Positions 18,788 through 31,420 are shown, counted from the first letter of the stretch. The stretch is DNA of 64,000 nt from Phormidium willei BDU 130791 (GCA_001637315.1 LSZA01000003.1:26733-90732); one strand, 5' to 3'. The notes: generated by a model not told the origin, from the letters alone. Translations and numbers: made by a program.

Positions 18788-20086
18788 ATGACCCAAACCA
18801 CCACCAAACCCAGCCAAAACGCCCTTCCTCCCTCCCAGCATCCCTACGCAGACATCATTCATCGTTTGGAAGCGGGCGGTTCAATGCTTCCTGATACTCC
18901 AGAAAACTTGATGCAAATCATCGGCATCTATAAAGCCTATGCCGTTCCCATGGATTTCTACTGGCGGAACTTGCTTTATATCGCCGAACAAGTCTTTCTC
19001 AATCCCATTCCCGCCTTCAAATATTTCCTCCCCAAATCCTATTTAGACCGTCACAATAGCTACGCCGGCGACCAATCTGAACTGCGAATTTGGCGAGGAG
19101 GAGGCGAGGCTCATCCTGAACTTTTAGACTTTATCGAGCGAGGTGAAACCGGCAAAATGCCGAAGCTGTTCCATCACCTCTGGCACGATCGCATTAACAT
19201 GGAGTTTGCCGAAGCCTGTATGCGAGCCATGTTGTGGCATCAAGGGATGGGGGGACGCTTCAACGACTACCTCGAAAGCGACGAGTATATCGCCAACTGC
19301 GATCGCGCCATCCGCGCCTACTTCAAAGGCAATCCCCTGATGTTGGGACTCTATAAACTCTTCCCAACCATGTTTATCGAGCAAGTACGACAACTCTCCT
19401 ACTATGCCAACCTCGGGCTATTTTGGGAAGTCATGGCCCCGGTGTTTTTTGAAATGTCAGACCTCTATGATGAAGGGAAAATGACCACCGTTCCCGAAGC
19501 CATGGAGTTTCTAATTAATGGCATTTTTGCCGTCGCCAGTCGCCCCATTTACCATCACGTCTATATTCGGGGTGAATGCTACGAAATTATCCCCAAATCC
19601 AAAGCCTTTACTTGGCTATATGAAGCCGCATTACCCTATGTAGAAGCCGTCTTTTACCGAACCGCACCCTTCCGAGGAACCAAATCCTATAACGCCCAAG
19701 CCAAACAAGTTCCCCAAGAACAGAAAGACTTTCACTATGGCATTCTTTACGCTGATGTCTTCCCCGTCGGGAGTGCCGGGATTCCCCCAACCTTGTTAAT
19801 GCAGGATATGTTCCATTTCTTGCCCCCCTATTTACAAGACTATTATCGTCAACATTGTCGGGGAGAAGATGACCAGTTAATTCAATTGGGAATTACCTTT
19901 CAGCGGTCTATGTATAATGTCACCTCAGCCGTGATTCAGTCATTACGTCAAGCTCTCCGTTATCCCCTAGATGACCCTAACCCTAAGCATTTACAGAAAA
20001 ATCGTGACTTCTTTGAAGCACAAATGGATCGCTTTTTGCGTCCTGAAGCTCGCTTAGCTGACATCCAAAGTCGAGACTACCGCTAA
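18788..20086 (+). CDS. cupA: CO2 hydration protein CupA (ChpY)
   Basis: A 432-residue soluble subunit of NDH-1MS that docks on NdhF3 and makes the complex act as an energised carbonic anhydrase. The fold is helical and has no membrane segment. A conserved patch FHHLWHDR holds His129, His130, His133 and Arg135; His130 and Arg135 are, from memory, among the residues reported around the zinc of this subunit. The ATG at 18788 follows the heptamer tract and matches the normal N terminus. No cupS follows; instead a strong terminator comes 20 bp after the stop. Confidence 0.94.
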   Translation: MTQTTTKPSQNALPPSQHPYADIIHRLEAGGSMLPDTPENLMQIIGIYKAYAVPMDFYWRNLLYIAEQVFLNPIPAFKYFLPKSYLDRHNSYAGDQSELRIWRGGGEAHPELLDFIERGETGKMPKLFHHLWHDRINMEFAEACMRAMLWHQGMGGRFNDYLESDEYIANCDRAIRAYFKGNPLMLGLYKLFPTMFIEQVRQLSYYANLGLFWEVMAPVFFEMSDLYDEGKMTTVPEAMEFLINGIFAVASRPIYHHVYIRGECYEIIPKSKAFTWLYEAALPYVEAVFYRTAPFRGTKSYNAQAKQVPQEQKDFHYGILYADVFPVGSAGIPPTLLMQDMFHFLPPYLQDYYRQHCRGEDDQLIQLGITFQRSMYNVTSAVIQSLRQALRYPLDDPNPKHLQKNRDFFEAQMDRFLRPEARLADIQSRDYR

Positions 20087-20105
20087 GATTGAAATTCCGC
20101 TTTTT

Positions 20106-20140
20106 TAGGGTGAGCAATGCATTGCTCACCCTATTTTTTT
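20106..20140 (+). terminator. Terminator of the ndhF3-ndhD3-cupA operon
   Basis: A perfect 28-base palindrome (20106-20133, arms TAGGGTGAGCAATG and its complement) is followed by seven T (20134-20140) and preceded by six T/A pairs, so it could end transcription on both strands. Confidence 0.9.
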
Positions 20141-20515
20141 GGAACTTCAAACCCCTATTGTCAGGGGTTTGTATCAGTTATAGCAATTATAGCAATCGAA
20201 GATTTGCCTAGAAAAATTCTGAGTTGGGAGAGAATCTCCGACCTCTTGCCTCTTGCCATCCCCTCGGTGGGAGGGGTTAGGGGTGGGTTATGCCTCTTGC
20301 CTTTTTATCCCTTATTTTTTGTAAAATTCAGACCAAATGTTGCGATCGCATTCACCCATCCGTTAACCAAAATATAAACTGGATTTACTAAACTCTTAAT
20401 TTTAGTCCAAACAAAGCTGTGAGATTCTAATTGAGGCAGTTTCAAGCACCCAACAACTAGCCGTTTTGCTGCCTAATTCCAATTCCATCAGACAATCAGC
20501 GGGAATCTCACCATC
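20141..20515. other. Intergenic region with second hairpin
   Basis: No gene is visible. CAAACCCCT (20148-20156) and AGGGGTTTG (20163-20171) form a perfect 9-bp hairpin without U-tract. Then come degenerate CCTCTTGCC heptamers and a CCCCTCGGTGGGAGGGGTTAG string (about 20260-20281), both of the dispersed-repeat style seen elsewhere in this window. The last 150 bases are AT rich and likely carry the promoter of the 1405-residue protein. Confidence 0.5.
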
Positions 20516-23500
20516 ATGGCCATTCGACTCAACTCAATCGGAAGCTTTGAAACCGGAATTTTTGACGAAAGCGCCGCAGAAATTGCCGCTCACGATCCAG
20601 CTAGCCAGCGCTTATTTGTCGTGAACGCCAATAGCGCTAGCATCGAAGTTTTAGACATCCGTGACCCCGGTAATCCCAGCAAACTCTTTGAGATTAACGC
20701 CACCAATCTCGGAGGAATTGCCAATAGTGTTGCCGTTAAGGATGGTCTGGTAGCCGTTGCCGTTGAAAATAATAACACCCAGGAACCGGGACTGGTGGCC
20801 TTCTATGACATCAACGGAACCCTTCTCAACACAGTCCCCGTCGGTCCCTTGCCCGATATGCTCACTTTTACCCCCGATGGTCAGACCATCTTAGTGGCCA
20901 ACGAAGGGGAACCCAACGATGACTATACCATCGACCCCGAAGGCTCGGTGAGTGTCATTGATATTAGTGCCGGTGTCGCTAACGCCACAGTCCGCACCGC
21001 CGATTTTACCGCCTTTAACGATCGCCGCCCAGAACTCCTCAACGCTGGCCTGCGCGTCTTTGGCCCCAACGCCAGCGTCGCCCAAGACGTCGAACCCGAA
21101 TATATCGCCGTGGCCCCAGCCGGCGATCGCGCTTTCGTCGCCCTACAAGAAAACAATGCCTTCGCCGTTGTCAACATCGCCGAAGCCCGGATTGAAGACA
21201 TTGTTCCCTTTGGCTTTAAAGATCATAGCCGCCCCGAAAATGGTCTCGATGCCAGCGATCGCGACGACGCCATCAACATCACCAGCCACCCCAACCTCGT
21301 CGGGATGTATCAACCCGATGCGATCGCCGTCTACGAAGCCAACGGGCAAACCTTCATCGTCACCGCCAACGAAGGAGATGCCCGCGATTACGATGGCTTC
21401 AGTGAAGAAGCCCGCGTCAAAGACATCACCCTCGATCCCGACGCGTTCCCGGATTTCTGGACTGTACAAGCTGACGAAAACCTCGGTCGCCTTACCATCA
21501 CCACCGTGAACGGACGCAGCGACGGAACCTTCTTTGACGCCGATCTCAGCGGTGAATCCCAAGTTCCCGCCGTCGAAACCGATGCCAGCGGCCGGGCCGT
21601 CTTCAAACTCAAGGACGACCAAACCGCCCTGCGCTATGACCTGAAAGTGGAAGGATTGGACTTTGGCCCCATTCTCGGACAAACTCCCCAAACCCCAGAT
21701 ACAGCCGATGATGTCACCCGGCTTCATCTTCACGCCGCCAATTCCGGTGAAAATGGCCCCGTGGCCCTAGGAATTCTCGACCCCGCCCAAGATCCCGACT
21801 TCAGCGCCACCATTAACGAGGATGGCTCAACCACCCTCAGCGGCGTCTGGCAAGACAGCGATGCCACCAACCAAGCCCTCAGTGCCTTTATTCCCAGTCT
21901 TCTCGCTGCCAACCCCGATGACGAAGTGGGGTTATACGTCAATATCCACACCGAAGCCAACCCCGATGGAGAACTGCGGGGACAAGTCACCGCCACCGAG
22001 GCCTACGACAAACTCTTTGCCTTTGGCGCTCGTTCCTTTGCCATTTGGGATACCCAAGGAAATCTGATTGCTGATACCGGTTCGGACTTTGAACGCATTA
22101 CCGCTGAACAGTTCCCAGATAACTTCAACTCCGACAACGACGAAAATAGTTTTGATACCCGCAGTGACAACAAGGGGCCAGAACCCGAAGGCGTGGCGAT
22201 TGGTCAAGTCAATGGACGTTCCTATGCCTTTGTCGGGTTAGAACGCATGGGCGGAATCATGACCTATGACATTACCGACCCCAATAATCCCGTTTTTGTC
22301 AATTACCTCAATAACCGCGACTTCAATGGTGATCCTGAAGCCGGAACAGCAGGAGATTTAGGGGCTGAGGGCATTATTTTTATCACCCCTGAAGATAGCC
22401 CCAATGGTAATCCTCTGGTGGTGGTTGCCAATGAAGTGAGTGGAACCACCACACTCTTTAATGTTGCCTCCGATGAAGCCCCCACATCCCCTATCATGCC
22501 CTCCTCGAACCGTTGGCAGATTCTTCATGCGTCCGACTTAGAAGGCGGTGTGGGAGCGATCCAAGATGCGCCCAATTTTGCGGCTGTGGTGGAAGGATTG
22601 GAACTCGAGGCCCAAAATCAGGGAGTGAACTCGATTCTGCTTTCTGCTGGCGACAACTATCTACCGGGACCGTTTTTTGCAGCGGCTGGAGATGGCTCGG
22701 TTCGTGAGACGCTACAAGGGGTCTATAGCGATTTGTTTGGCGTTGACTTGTCTGATATCCGAGAAGGGGTGGGCCGCTTTGATATCACCAATGCCAATGT
22801 CATTGGCTTTGATGCTTCGGCGGTCGGGAACCATGAATTTGACGCTGGAACCAGTACCTTTGCCGAAATTATTGGTCCCGATATCCGGGGCGATGGGCCA
22901 GAGGATGTGCGTTGGTTGGGGGCGCAATTCCCCTATCTCTCAGCTAATTTAGACTTCTCGAACAGCAATTTAGACGGGTTAGCGACCTCTGAGATTCTCC
23001 CGAGTACGGCGTTTGCGTCAACGCCTGATGACTTAAACGCTGCTGGGGCCGCGCCTAAACTGGCGCCCGCGACGATTATTGAACGCAACGGCGATCGCAT
23101 CGGCGTCGTCGGCATTACAACCCCGATTGTGGAAACGATTTCCTCCACGGGAGATGTGGCAGTCATCGGCCCCAACAGCAATGACATGGCGGCCTTGGCT
23201 AATGTCATTCAACCCACTATCGACCAACTGCTCGGACAGGGAATTAATAAAATTGTCACCGTCAGTCACTTGCAGCAGTTCCAACTCGAACAAGAGCTAA
23301 TTCCCTTACTGCGAGGGGTGGATGTGGCCATTTCCGGTGGCTCAGACAGCATTCTCGCTAATCCGGAAACGCGGCTACGGGCCGGCGATACGGCGACACT
23401 GGCCTATCCCGTTCTCAGTAACAACGCCGATGGCGAACCGGCGGTGATTGTCAGCACTGATGGCGAGTATTCCTATGTCGGTCGTCTGGTGCTGGAGTTT

Positions 23501-24733
23501 GATGACAATGGCGTGCTACTCCCTGGGAGTATTAACCCCAATGAAAGCGGCCCCGTTCCCAGTGATGCTCAAGGCGTGAGTGAGATTTGGAGTCAGGCGG
23601 CTCCGGGTGAAGACCCGTTTGCTCCTGGACGCAAGGGAGCTGTGGTGCGTCAACTGACCGATGCTGTGCAAGGGGTTGTTACGGCCAAGGATCAGCAGAT
23701 TTTCGGCACCAGTAGCGTCTTTATTGAAGGTCGCCGCGAGAAAGTTCGCACGGAGGAAACAACCCTCGGCAATTTGACGGCTGATGCTAATCTCTTTGCG
23801 GCTCAGCAGGTTGACCCAACGGTTCAGGTCTCTCTGAAAAATGGCGGTGGGATTCGCGCTGCCATTGGTGAAGTCATCGGAGATCGTGGTGATTTGGTTC
23901 CTCCGCAAGCTAATCCTCTTTCGGGTAAGGAAACGGGCCAGATTTCCCAGTTGGATATTGAAAACTCGCTGCGGTTTAATAATGAATTGACCCTCTTGAC
24001 CCTCACCGCTGAGCAGGTACGGCAAGTTCTCGAACATGGGGTTGCTGAAAGTGCGCCAGGTCAGACACCGGGACGATTCCCTCAAGTTGGCGGTCTCTCG
24101 TTTAGTTTTGATGCTACGTTACCTCCGGGCCAGCGGGTGCGATCGGCGGCGATCGTGGATGAGTCGGGTGATATTGTTGATCCGTTGGTGATTGGCGGTG
24201 AGGTCTTCGGCGATGGCGATCGCCCCATCCGCTTAGTGACCCTCAATTTCTTGGCTGAAGGCGGCGATGGGTATCCGTTCGATGACTTTGTGGCTCAGAA
24301 TCCGGCGTTTGCCAATGTGGTGGAGTTACCGGATATCTTGACGGAGGCGGGTGCAGCCACGGCGGCAACCCCTGGCTCGGAACAGGATGCCCTGGCGGAG
24401 TATTTACTCACGTTAGGACCGTTCATGGAGCCGGAAACCCCCGCTCAAGTGGACACTCGTATTCAGGGGCTAACTGAACGCGAAGATGGGGTGTTTGACC
24501 CGTTAACGGGGATGCAGACCAATGACGTGGTTCGTCTCTTTATTGACACGCAACAACCCATCAATTTTGGGAAGTTTGTCGCTTTTGTCAATTCGGCTCA
24601 AGCTGGCTTCCGGGGTGACAATGGTTTAGGGGTCTTGTTTGGCGGCCAGGTTGATGGCATTTTCGAGACCGGTGCGGATCCTTTATCGGGTCAGGGGCAA
24701 CCGTTTTTGAGTGATGTCTTGGATTTGAGTTGA
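20516..24733 (+). CDS. Choice-of-anchor I / CHRD / 5'-nucleotidase multidomain protein
   Basis: A 1405-residue extracellular-type protein. Residues 1-335 and 490-650 make up a beta-propeller of the choice-of-anchor I family, interrupted at about 339-490 by a CHRD domain (starting FDADLSGESQVPAVE). A metallophosphoesterase domain starts at about 666 (HASDLEGG), with GDNY and GNHEFD (about 771) as metal ligands. The 5'-nucleotidase C-terminal domain, binding the substrate base, spans about 1060-1330 (GNLTADAN, KNGGGIRAAIG). The likely role is hydrolysis of extracellular nucleotides or phosphoesters for phosphate or nucleoside salvage. No classical signal peptide is present, so type I secretion or another leaderless route is likely. 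Confidence 0.85.
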   Translation: MAIRLNSIGSFETGIFDESAAEIAAHDPASQRLFVVNANSASIEVLDIRDPGNPSKLFEINATNLGGIANSVAVKDGLVAVAVENNNTQEPGLVAFYDINGTLLNTVPVGPLPDMLTFTPDGQTILVANEGEPNDDYTIDPEGSVSVIDISAGVANATVRTADFTAFNDRRPELLNAGLRVFGPNASVAQDVEPEYIAVAPAGDRAFVALQENNAFAVVNIAEARIEDIVPFGFKDHSRPENGLDASDRDDAINITSHPNLVGMYQPDAIAVYEANGQTFIVTANEGDARDYDGFSEEARVKDITLDPDAFPDFWTVQADENLGRLTITTVNGRSDGTFFDADLSGESQVPAVETDASGRAVFKLKDDQTALRYDLKVEGLDFGPILGQTPQTPDTADDVTRLHLHAANSGENGPVALGILDPAQDPDFSATINEDGSTTLSGVWQDSDATNQALSAFIPSLLAANPDDEVGLYVNIHTEANPDGELRGQVTATEAYDKLFAFGARSFAIWDTQGNLIADTGSDFERITAEQFPDNFNSDNDENSFDTRSDNKGPEPEGVAIGQVNGRSYAFVGLERMGGIMTYDITDPNNPVFVNYLNNRDFNGDPEAGTAGDLGAEGIIFITPEDSPNGNPLVVVANEVSGTTTLFNVASDEAPTSPIMPSSNRWQILHASDLEGGVGAIQDAPNFAAVVEGLELEAQNQGVNSILLSAGDNYLPGPFFAAAGDGSVRETLQGVYSDLFGVDLSDIREGVGRFDITNANVIGFDASAVGNHEFDAGTSTFAEIIGPDIRGDGPEDVRWLGAQFPYLSANLDFSNSNLDGLATSEILPSTAFASTPDDLNAAGAAPKLAPATIIERNGDRIGVVGITTPIVETISSTGDVAVIGPNSNDMAALANVIQPTIDQLLGQGINKIVTVSHLQQFQLEQELIPLLRGVDVAISGGSDSILANPETRLRAGDTATLAYPVLSNNADGEPAVIVSTDGEYSYVGRLVLEFDDNGVLLPGSINPNESGPVPSDAQGVSEIWSQAAPGEDPFAPGRKGAVVRQLTDAVQGVVTAKDQQIFGTSSVFIEGRREKVRTEETTLGNLTADANLFAAQQVDPTVQVSLKNGGGIRAAIGEVIGDRGDLVPPQANPLSGKETGQISQLDIENSLRFNNELTLLTLTAEQVRQVLEHGVAESAPGQTPGRFPQVGGLSFSFDATLPPGQRVRSAAIVDESGDIVDPLVIGGEVFGDGDRPIRLVTLNFLAEGGDGYPFDDFVAQNPAFANVVELPDILTEAGAATAATPGSEQDALAEYLLTLGPFMEPETPAQVDTRIQGLTEREDGVFDPLTGMQTNDVVRLFIDTQQPINFGKFVAFVNSAQAGFRGDNGLGVLFGGQVDGIFETGADPLSGQGQPFLSDVLDLS

Positions 24734-24785
24734 AGGTTAGTGTGAGTTGAGTCGCCGTCCCAATGCAGCGCCTTGGATGACGTTA

Positions 24786-25244
24786 TCATTCAAGGCGGGC
24801 GGCGGCTGCCGCGATATGACCAGCCAAGATGCTGACAAATGCCTTCAGGCTAGTCATCGACGATAGTTGCGAAAACTTTCCAGAATTGATAGCAGCTCGT
24901 TTTGTGGCAAGAACAGTGGCCGCTGTGTACAACTGTTCTTGCATAAGTCGTTGACAGAGCAGATCATATCGCTGGAGGTACGAGGCTCCCTCAAATTCTG
25001 GAAATACGGCAAAGTGTGGCGATGAACTTGACACAGGTTTTTGGGATTCTGGGGCATCCTCAACGATCATCAGCCACCCCACAAAGGGACGAGGCTGCTT
25101 GCCAAATGCTCCTTCACGATAAGCCGTCCACAAATCTTGTGCTGTTCCAATCGCCTCCTCAGTTCGATTATTAAAATTGTTACCAAACGAGATCCAAGAT
25201 AAACTCCACCACCTCCTGGCGGGTGAAGATGGCGCCCCGTGCAT
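24786..25244 (-). pseudogene. C-terminal fragment of a PaeR7I/XhoI-type restriction endonuclease
   Basis: From about residue 18 this frame reads [15 protein letters not shown], then [26 protein letters not shown] and [12 protein letters not shown], the C-terminal half of the PaeR7I/XhoI family of type II endonucleases (recognition CTCGAG). The family length is about 245 residues; only about 135 remain. The catalytic acidic/Lys cluster, which lies just before SFGNN in family members, is missing, so the enzyme must be inactive. The first 17 residues are not endonuclease: the same bases, read in another frame, encode a methyltransferase start. The fragment is a deletion product. Confidence 0.85.
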
Positions 25245-25344
25245 CGGCTTGGGGATTGCAGGCTAACTGCTCAATCGCTGCCTGCACCTGGGGACTGACA
25301 CTATGAGAATTGGGGAGATCGAGGCTCAGTTGTCTGAATGGCAA
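25180..25344 (-). pseudogene. N-terminal fragment of the cognate adenine-specific DNA methyltransferase
   Basis: On the minus strand, a frame from TTG 25344 reads FRQLSLDLPNSHSVSPQ and continues to [19 protein letters not shown] before a stop at 25180-25182. [20 protein letters not shown] is the standard opening of N6-adenine methyltransferases that accompany PaeR7I/XhoI-type enzymes. The frame then breaks exactly where the endonuclease homology begins, out of frame, at about 25185. In PaeR7I-type systems the methyltransferase gene precedes the endonuclease, so one deletion of roughly two kilobases would produce this joint. Confidence 0.75.
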
Positions 25345-25507
25345 GAGGGGTCTTGTTGGAATTGATGAATGCCTGTAGTTGATTGTATATTGCGGCGATC
25401 GCCCATCACTTGATTGATCGCCATCTCGCTAATGAGCCATCTGGCACGTCGTTTGCTCTCTCCCTTCAAAGACAATGGCACAATAGAGACAATCGAAGAC
25501 CCTCGTC

Positions 25508-26404
25508 ATGGCAATTATCAATTCTCCTATGAGTACAACCGTTAACACGCCCACCCCTAAGGCTGAGTTGGCCGCGCAAGCCGTCGCCGACCATGCTTTG
25601 GCGGATTTTATCCAAGAAACCTTAGCCCTCACCCGGCGTCTGTTTATTCAACTACAACGCCGGCCCACAACCCTCGTGGCCGGGATTATTCAACCGCTGA
25701 TGTGGTTGATTCTCTTTGGGGCCTTGTTCCAAAATGCACCCGCTGGCCTGTTTGCCGAAAGTCAAAACTATCTTCAGTTCCTCGGGGCTGGGGTGATTGT
25801 CTTTACCGCCTTCGCCGGCGCTCTCAATGCGGGCCTACCGATTATGTTCGATCGCGAGTTCGGATTCCTTAATCGCCTGCTGGTGGCTCCCCTCTCTAGC
25901 CGCTTCTCGATTGTTCTCGCCTCCACCATCTATATTGTCAGTCTCAGTTTCCTGCAAACCGCCGTGATTATGGCCGCCGGAACCGTCATGGGGGCAGGAC
26001 TTCCGGGATTGGCTGGCTTGGGTGCGATCGCCCTGTTCCTCTTTTTCCTCATCCTAGGGGTGACGGGCCTCAGTCTCGGCTTAGCCTTTGCGCTCCCAGG
26101 CCATGTGGAACTGATTGCGGCCATTTTCGTCACGAACTTACCGCTTCTATTTGCCAGTACTGCCCTGGCCCCTCTCTCCTTTATGCCAGCCTGGTTACAA
26201 GTAGTCGCCAGTCTCAACCCGCTCAGCTACGCCATTGAGCCAATTCGCTATCTCTATCTCCATGACAGTTGGAGCCTCGGCAGTATCGTCATGGAAGCAC
26301 CCTTTGCTGATATTAGCTTCGGCGCGGCTCTGCTGGTGTTGTTTGTCTTTGCGATCGCGGCGTTAGCCCTAATTCAACCCCTACTCCGCCGTCGCTTCGC
26401 CTAA
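25508..26404 (+). CDS. ABC-2 type transporter permease
   Basis: A 298-residue permease with six membrane segments between about residues 60 and 295. The LVAGIIQPLMWLILFG opening helix and SLNPLSYAIEPIRYLYL near the end are typical of ABC-2 permeases of the DrrB/YhhJ type that export antibiotics, polysaccharide or lipid. The N-terminal 45 residues are soluble. No ATPase gene adjoins, so its partner is encoded elsewhere. It starts 160 bp from the restriction-modification relic. Confidence 0.88.
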   Translation: MAIINSPMSTTVNTPTPKAELAAQAVADHALADFIQETLALTRRLFIQLQRRPTTLVAGIIQPLMWLILFGALFQNAPAGLFAESQNYLQFLGAGVIVFTAFAGALNAGLPIMFDREFGFLNRLLVAPLSSRFSIVLASTIYIVSLSFLQTAVIMAAGTVMGAGLPGLAGLGAIALFLFFLILGVTGLSLGLAFALPGHVELIAAIFVTNLPLLFASTALAPLSFMPAWLQVVASLNPLSYAIEPIRYLYLHDSWSLGSIVMEAPFADISFGAALLVLFVFAIAALALIQPLLRRRFA

Positions 26405-26447
26405 GTCTCGATTCCCTTCGTCAATCCCCGTTTAGGAGGATCTATTT

Positions 26448-26810
26448 ATGAATCCCTTACGTTCTCTCGTTAGCACTTCCCTCACCCTCGTCGCCTTGGC
26501 CAGCAGTCTGGTTCTAGCGACGAGCGCCCAGGCCCAAAGCTCCCGTGATGTCCCTTCTAATGACCCTTTCCGCGATAGTGCCAACACCGGCGATCGCGAC
26601 CCCATGCAAGGGGAAGGCGGCCTGGATATGTTAGACATCATCCACCGTAGCAACTTAAGCGGCGGTCAAACCCTAGAACAATTCCGTTCTGGACAAGAAG
26701 GTCGTCTCAACAATGCTGCCGATGATTTTCGCCGCCGTCAACTCGAACTCATCCGCCAACAAAATACGGTCTCAACCGATGAGTTAGAGTCCGCCAATCC
26801 CGACCACTAA
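26448..26810 (+). CDS. Small secreted protein, function unknown
   Basis: A 120-residue protein with a clean Sec signal peptide: basic start, hydrophobic core to about residue 27, and an AQA cleavage site. The mature part is hydrophilic and begins with a disordered Ser/Asp-rich stretch followed by a helical segment with many Arg and Gln (about 75-108). A strong AGGAGG at 26434-26439 precedes the ATG. I do not recognise the family. It lies 43 bp after the ABC-2 permease and may share its transcript, which ends at the terminator 18 bp downstream. Confidence 0.7.
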   Translation: MNPLRSLVSTSLTLVALASSLVLATSAQAQSSRDVPSNDPFRDSANTGDRDPMQGEGGLDMLDIIHRSNLSGGQTLEQFRSGQEGRLNNAADDFRRRQLELIRQQNTVSTDELESANPDH

Positions 26811-26827
26811 CCTCAGTTGCATACCAT

Positions 26828-26861
26828 AAAAAAAGATGGGAGTCAACCCCCATCTTTTTTT
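26828..26861. terminator. Bidirectional terminator between secreted protein gene and apcE
   Basis: AAAAAAAGATGGG (26828-26840), a short loop and CCCATCTTTTTTT form a hairpin flanked by A and T runs. It lies between convergent genes and can serve both. Confidence 0.9.
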
Positions 26862-26942
26862 ATGTTGATTGAAGTAGATGAACCCCAACGACAACGGTTG
26901 GGAGCCATGGTTTGGTTATATCACAACTCCCACCGACCCCTT

Positions 26943-29942
<3,000 letters not shown>

Positions 29943-31136
29943 ATGACAGATCGGTCTCAGATTAGCGCGGCAGTGCGCCAACTTTACAATACCTATCCCT
30001 TTCCACCTGAACCATTACTCGATACTCCTCCCCCTGGGTATAACTGGCGCTGGCATTGGCAAGCTGCCTACAACTTCTGCACGGGACGCAAACCGCCACG
30101 AGATGATGTGCAAATTCTCGATGCTGGCTGCGGAACCGGGGTGGGAACGGAATATCTGGTTCACCTCAACCCCCAGGCCCAGGTGACGGGGATTGATCTC
30201 AGTGAGGAAGCCGTCAACGTGGCCCGCGAACGCTGTCGCCGTTCGGGAGCGGAACGGGTGACGCTCCAAAACCTCAGTCTTTACGATATTGGCCAGCTCG
30301 ACACCCGCTTCGATTACATTAACTGTGTTGGGGTTCTACATCACCTGCCTGACCCCGTCGCCGGGATTCAAGCCTTGGCCCGTCAGTTGAAGCCTGGGGG
30401 ATTGATGCACGTGTTCGTCTATGCGGAGTTGGGACGACGGGAGATTTATTTGGCTCAGCAGGCGTTAGGGTTGTTACAAGGGGGCGATCACGACAACTTC
30501 AAGGAAGGGGTACGCCTAGGCCGTCAACTGTTTCAGGCTCTCCCGGATACCAATCGCTTGGTGGTCGAAGACAAACGCCGCTGGTCCCTAGAAAATCACC
30601 GCGATGCTAATTTCGCCGATATGTATCTCCATCCTCAGGAGGTCGATTACAATATCGAAACCCTCTTTGGGTTGATTGATGCTTCGGGACTCTCGTTTGT
30701 GGGCTTTTCTAATCCCGCTTATTGGCAAATTGAACGCTTGATTGGCTCGGATGCTGAGTTACTGGCGCGATCGCAGCAGTTGCCCGAACGAGACTATTAT
30801 CGCCTCGTCGAACTCCTAGACCCGGAACTGACTCACTACGAATTTTTCCTCTCTCGTCCTCCCCTCGAACACTGGAACTGGCAAGACGATGAGACGTTAC
30901 GCCAAGCCATCCCGGAGATTCATCCTTGTTTGCAAGGTTGGCCGAGTCAATCGTTGTTTAACTACGATTATCAGATTGTGGATCTCTCTGAAGCAGAGTT
31001 TGCCTTGATGCAGGCCTGTGAGTATCACGAGACGACCGTTGGCGACCTTTGTGATCAACTCAGCCTTGACCTGGACTCGGTGCGATCGCTGCAACAACAG
31101 CAACTGCTGCTGCTGACCCCAGCTAGCACAACCTAG
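29943..31136 (+). CDS. Class I SAM-dependent methyltransferase
   Basis: A 397-residue protein with a class I methyltransferase fold at about residues 45-200. Motif I is ILDAGCGTGVGTEYL (about 58), the acidic ribose contact is in GIDLSEEAV, and motif IV reads NCVGVLHHLPDP. The C-terminal 200 residues are unlike common small-molecule methyltransferases and end in a region resembling a short helical domain (about 360-397). The N-terminal YNTYPFPPEP stretch is typical of a cyanobacterial/bacterial group of uncharacterised enzymes. Substrate unknown. Confidence 0.85.
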   Translation: MTDRSQISAAVRQLYNTYPFPPEPLLDTPPPGYNWRWHWQAAYNFCTGRKPPRDDVQILDAGCGTGVGTEYLVHLNPQAQVTGIDLSEEAVNVARERCRRSGAERVTLQNLSLYDIGQLDTRFDYINCVGVLHHLPDPVAGIQALARQLKPGGLMHVFVYAELGRREIYLAQQALGLLQGGDHDNFKEGVRLGRQLFQALPDTNRLVVEDKRRWSLENHRDANFADMYLHPQEVDYNIETLFGLIDASGLSFVGFSNPAYWQIERLIGSDAELLARSQQLPERDYYRLVELLDPELTHYEFFLSRPPLEHWNWQDDETLRQAIPEIHPCLQGWPSQSLFNYDYQIVDLSEAEFALMQACEYHETTVGDLCDQLSLDLDSVRSLQQQQLLLLTPASTT

Positions 31137-31243
31137 ATGCAGAACCGGAACCACCATGGCCGCTTGGGGCCAGCTAGACCCTCAACTTTACCTTGACCCT
31201 CAACATCTAGGGCAAAGTCGACGGCGGTTGGCGTACCGCACCG

Positions 31244-31252
31244 TGATATGAT
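31244..31252 (+). promoter_or_regulatory. Possible extended -10 promoter of the atp operon
   Basis: TGATATGAT (TGnTATGAT) lies about 170 bp upstream of the first atp gene. No matching -35 hexamer is found at 16-18 bases, which fits an extended -10 type but leaves this tentative. Confidence 0.35.
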
Positions 31253-31420
31253 TGCTTCTGGTTTGGATTAGTCCAGACGCTCCTTCTCGTCAGCCCGAAA
31301 CGGTTGATTACATCCCATGACGGTTTGAAGCAAGACCTTTGAGTCCAATGAGTCAAACCTCATCGGCTGTCATTGACCCCATCGGTACGGCGTGACCTCG
31401 ATGTAGGTGTTTTTTGCACT

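Noticed and set aside
21143..21733. Long minus-strand frame inside the 5'-nucleotidase gene
   Set aside because: Antisense shadow produced by the codon bias of the real gene.
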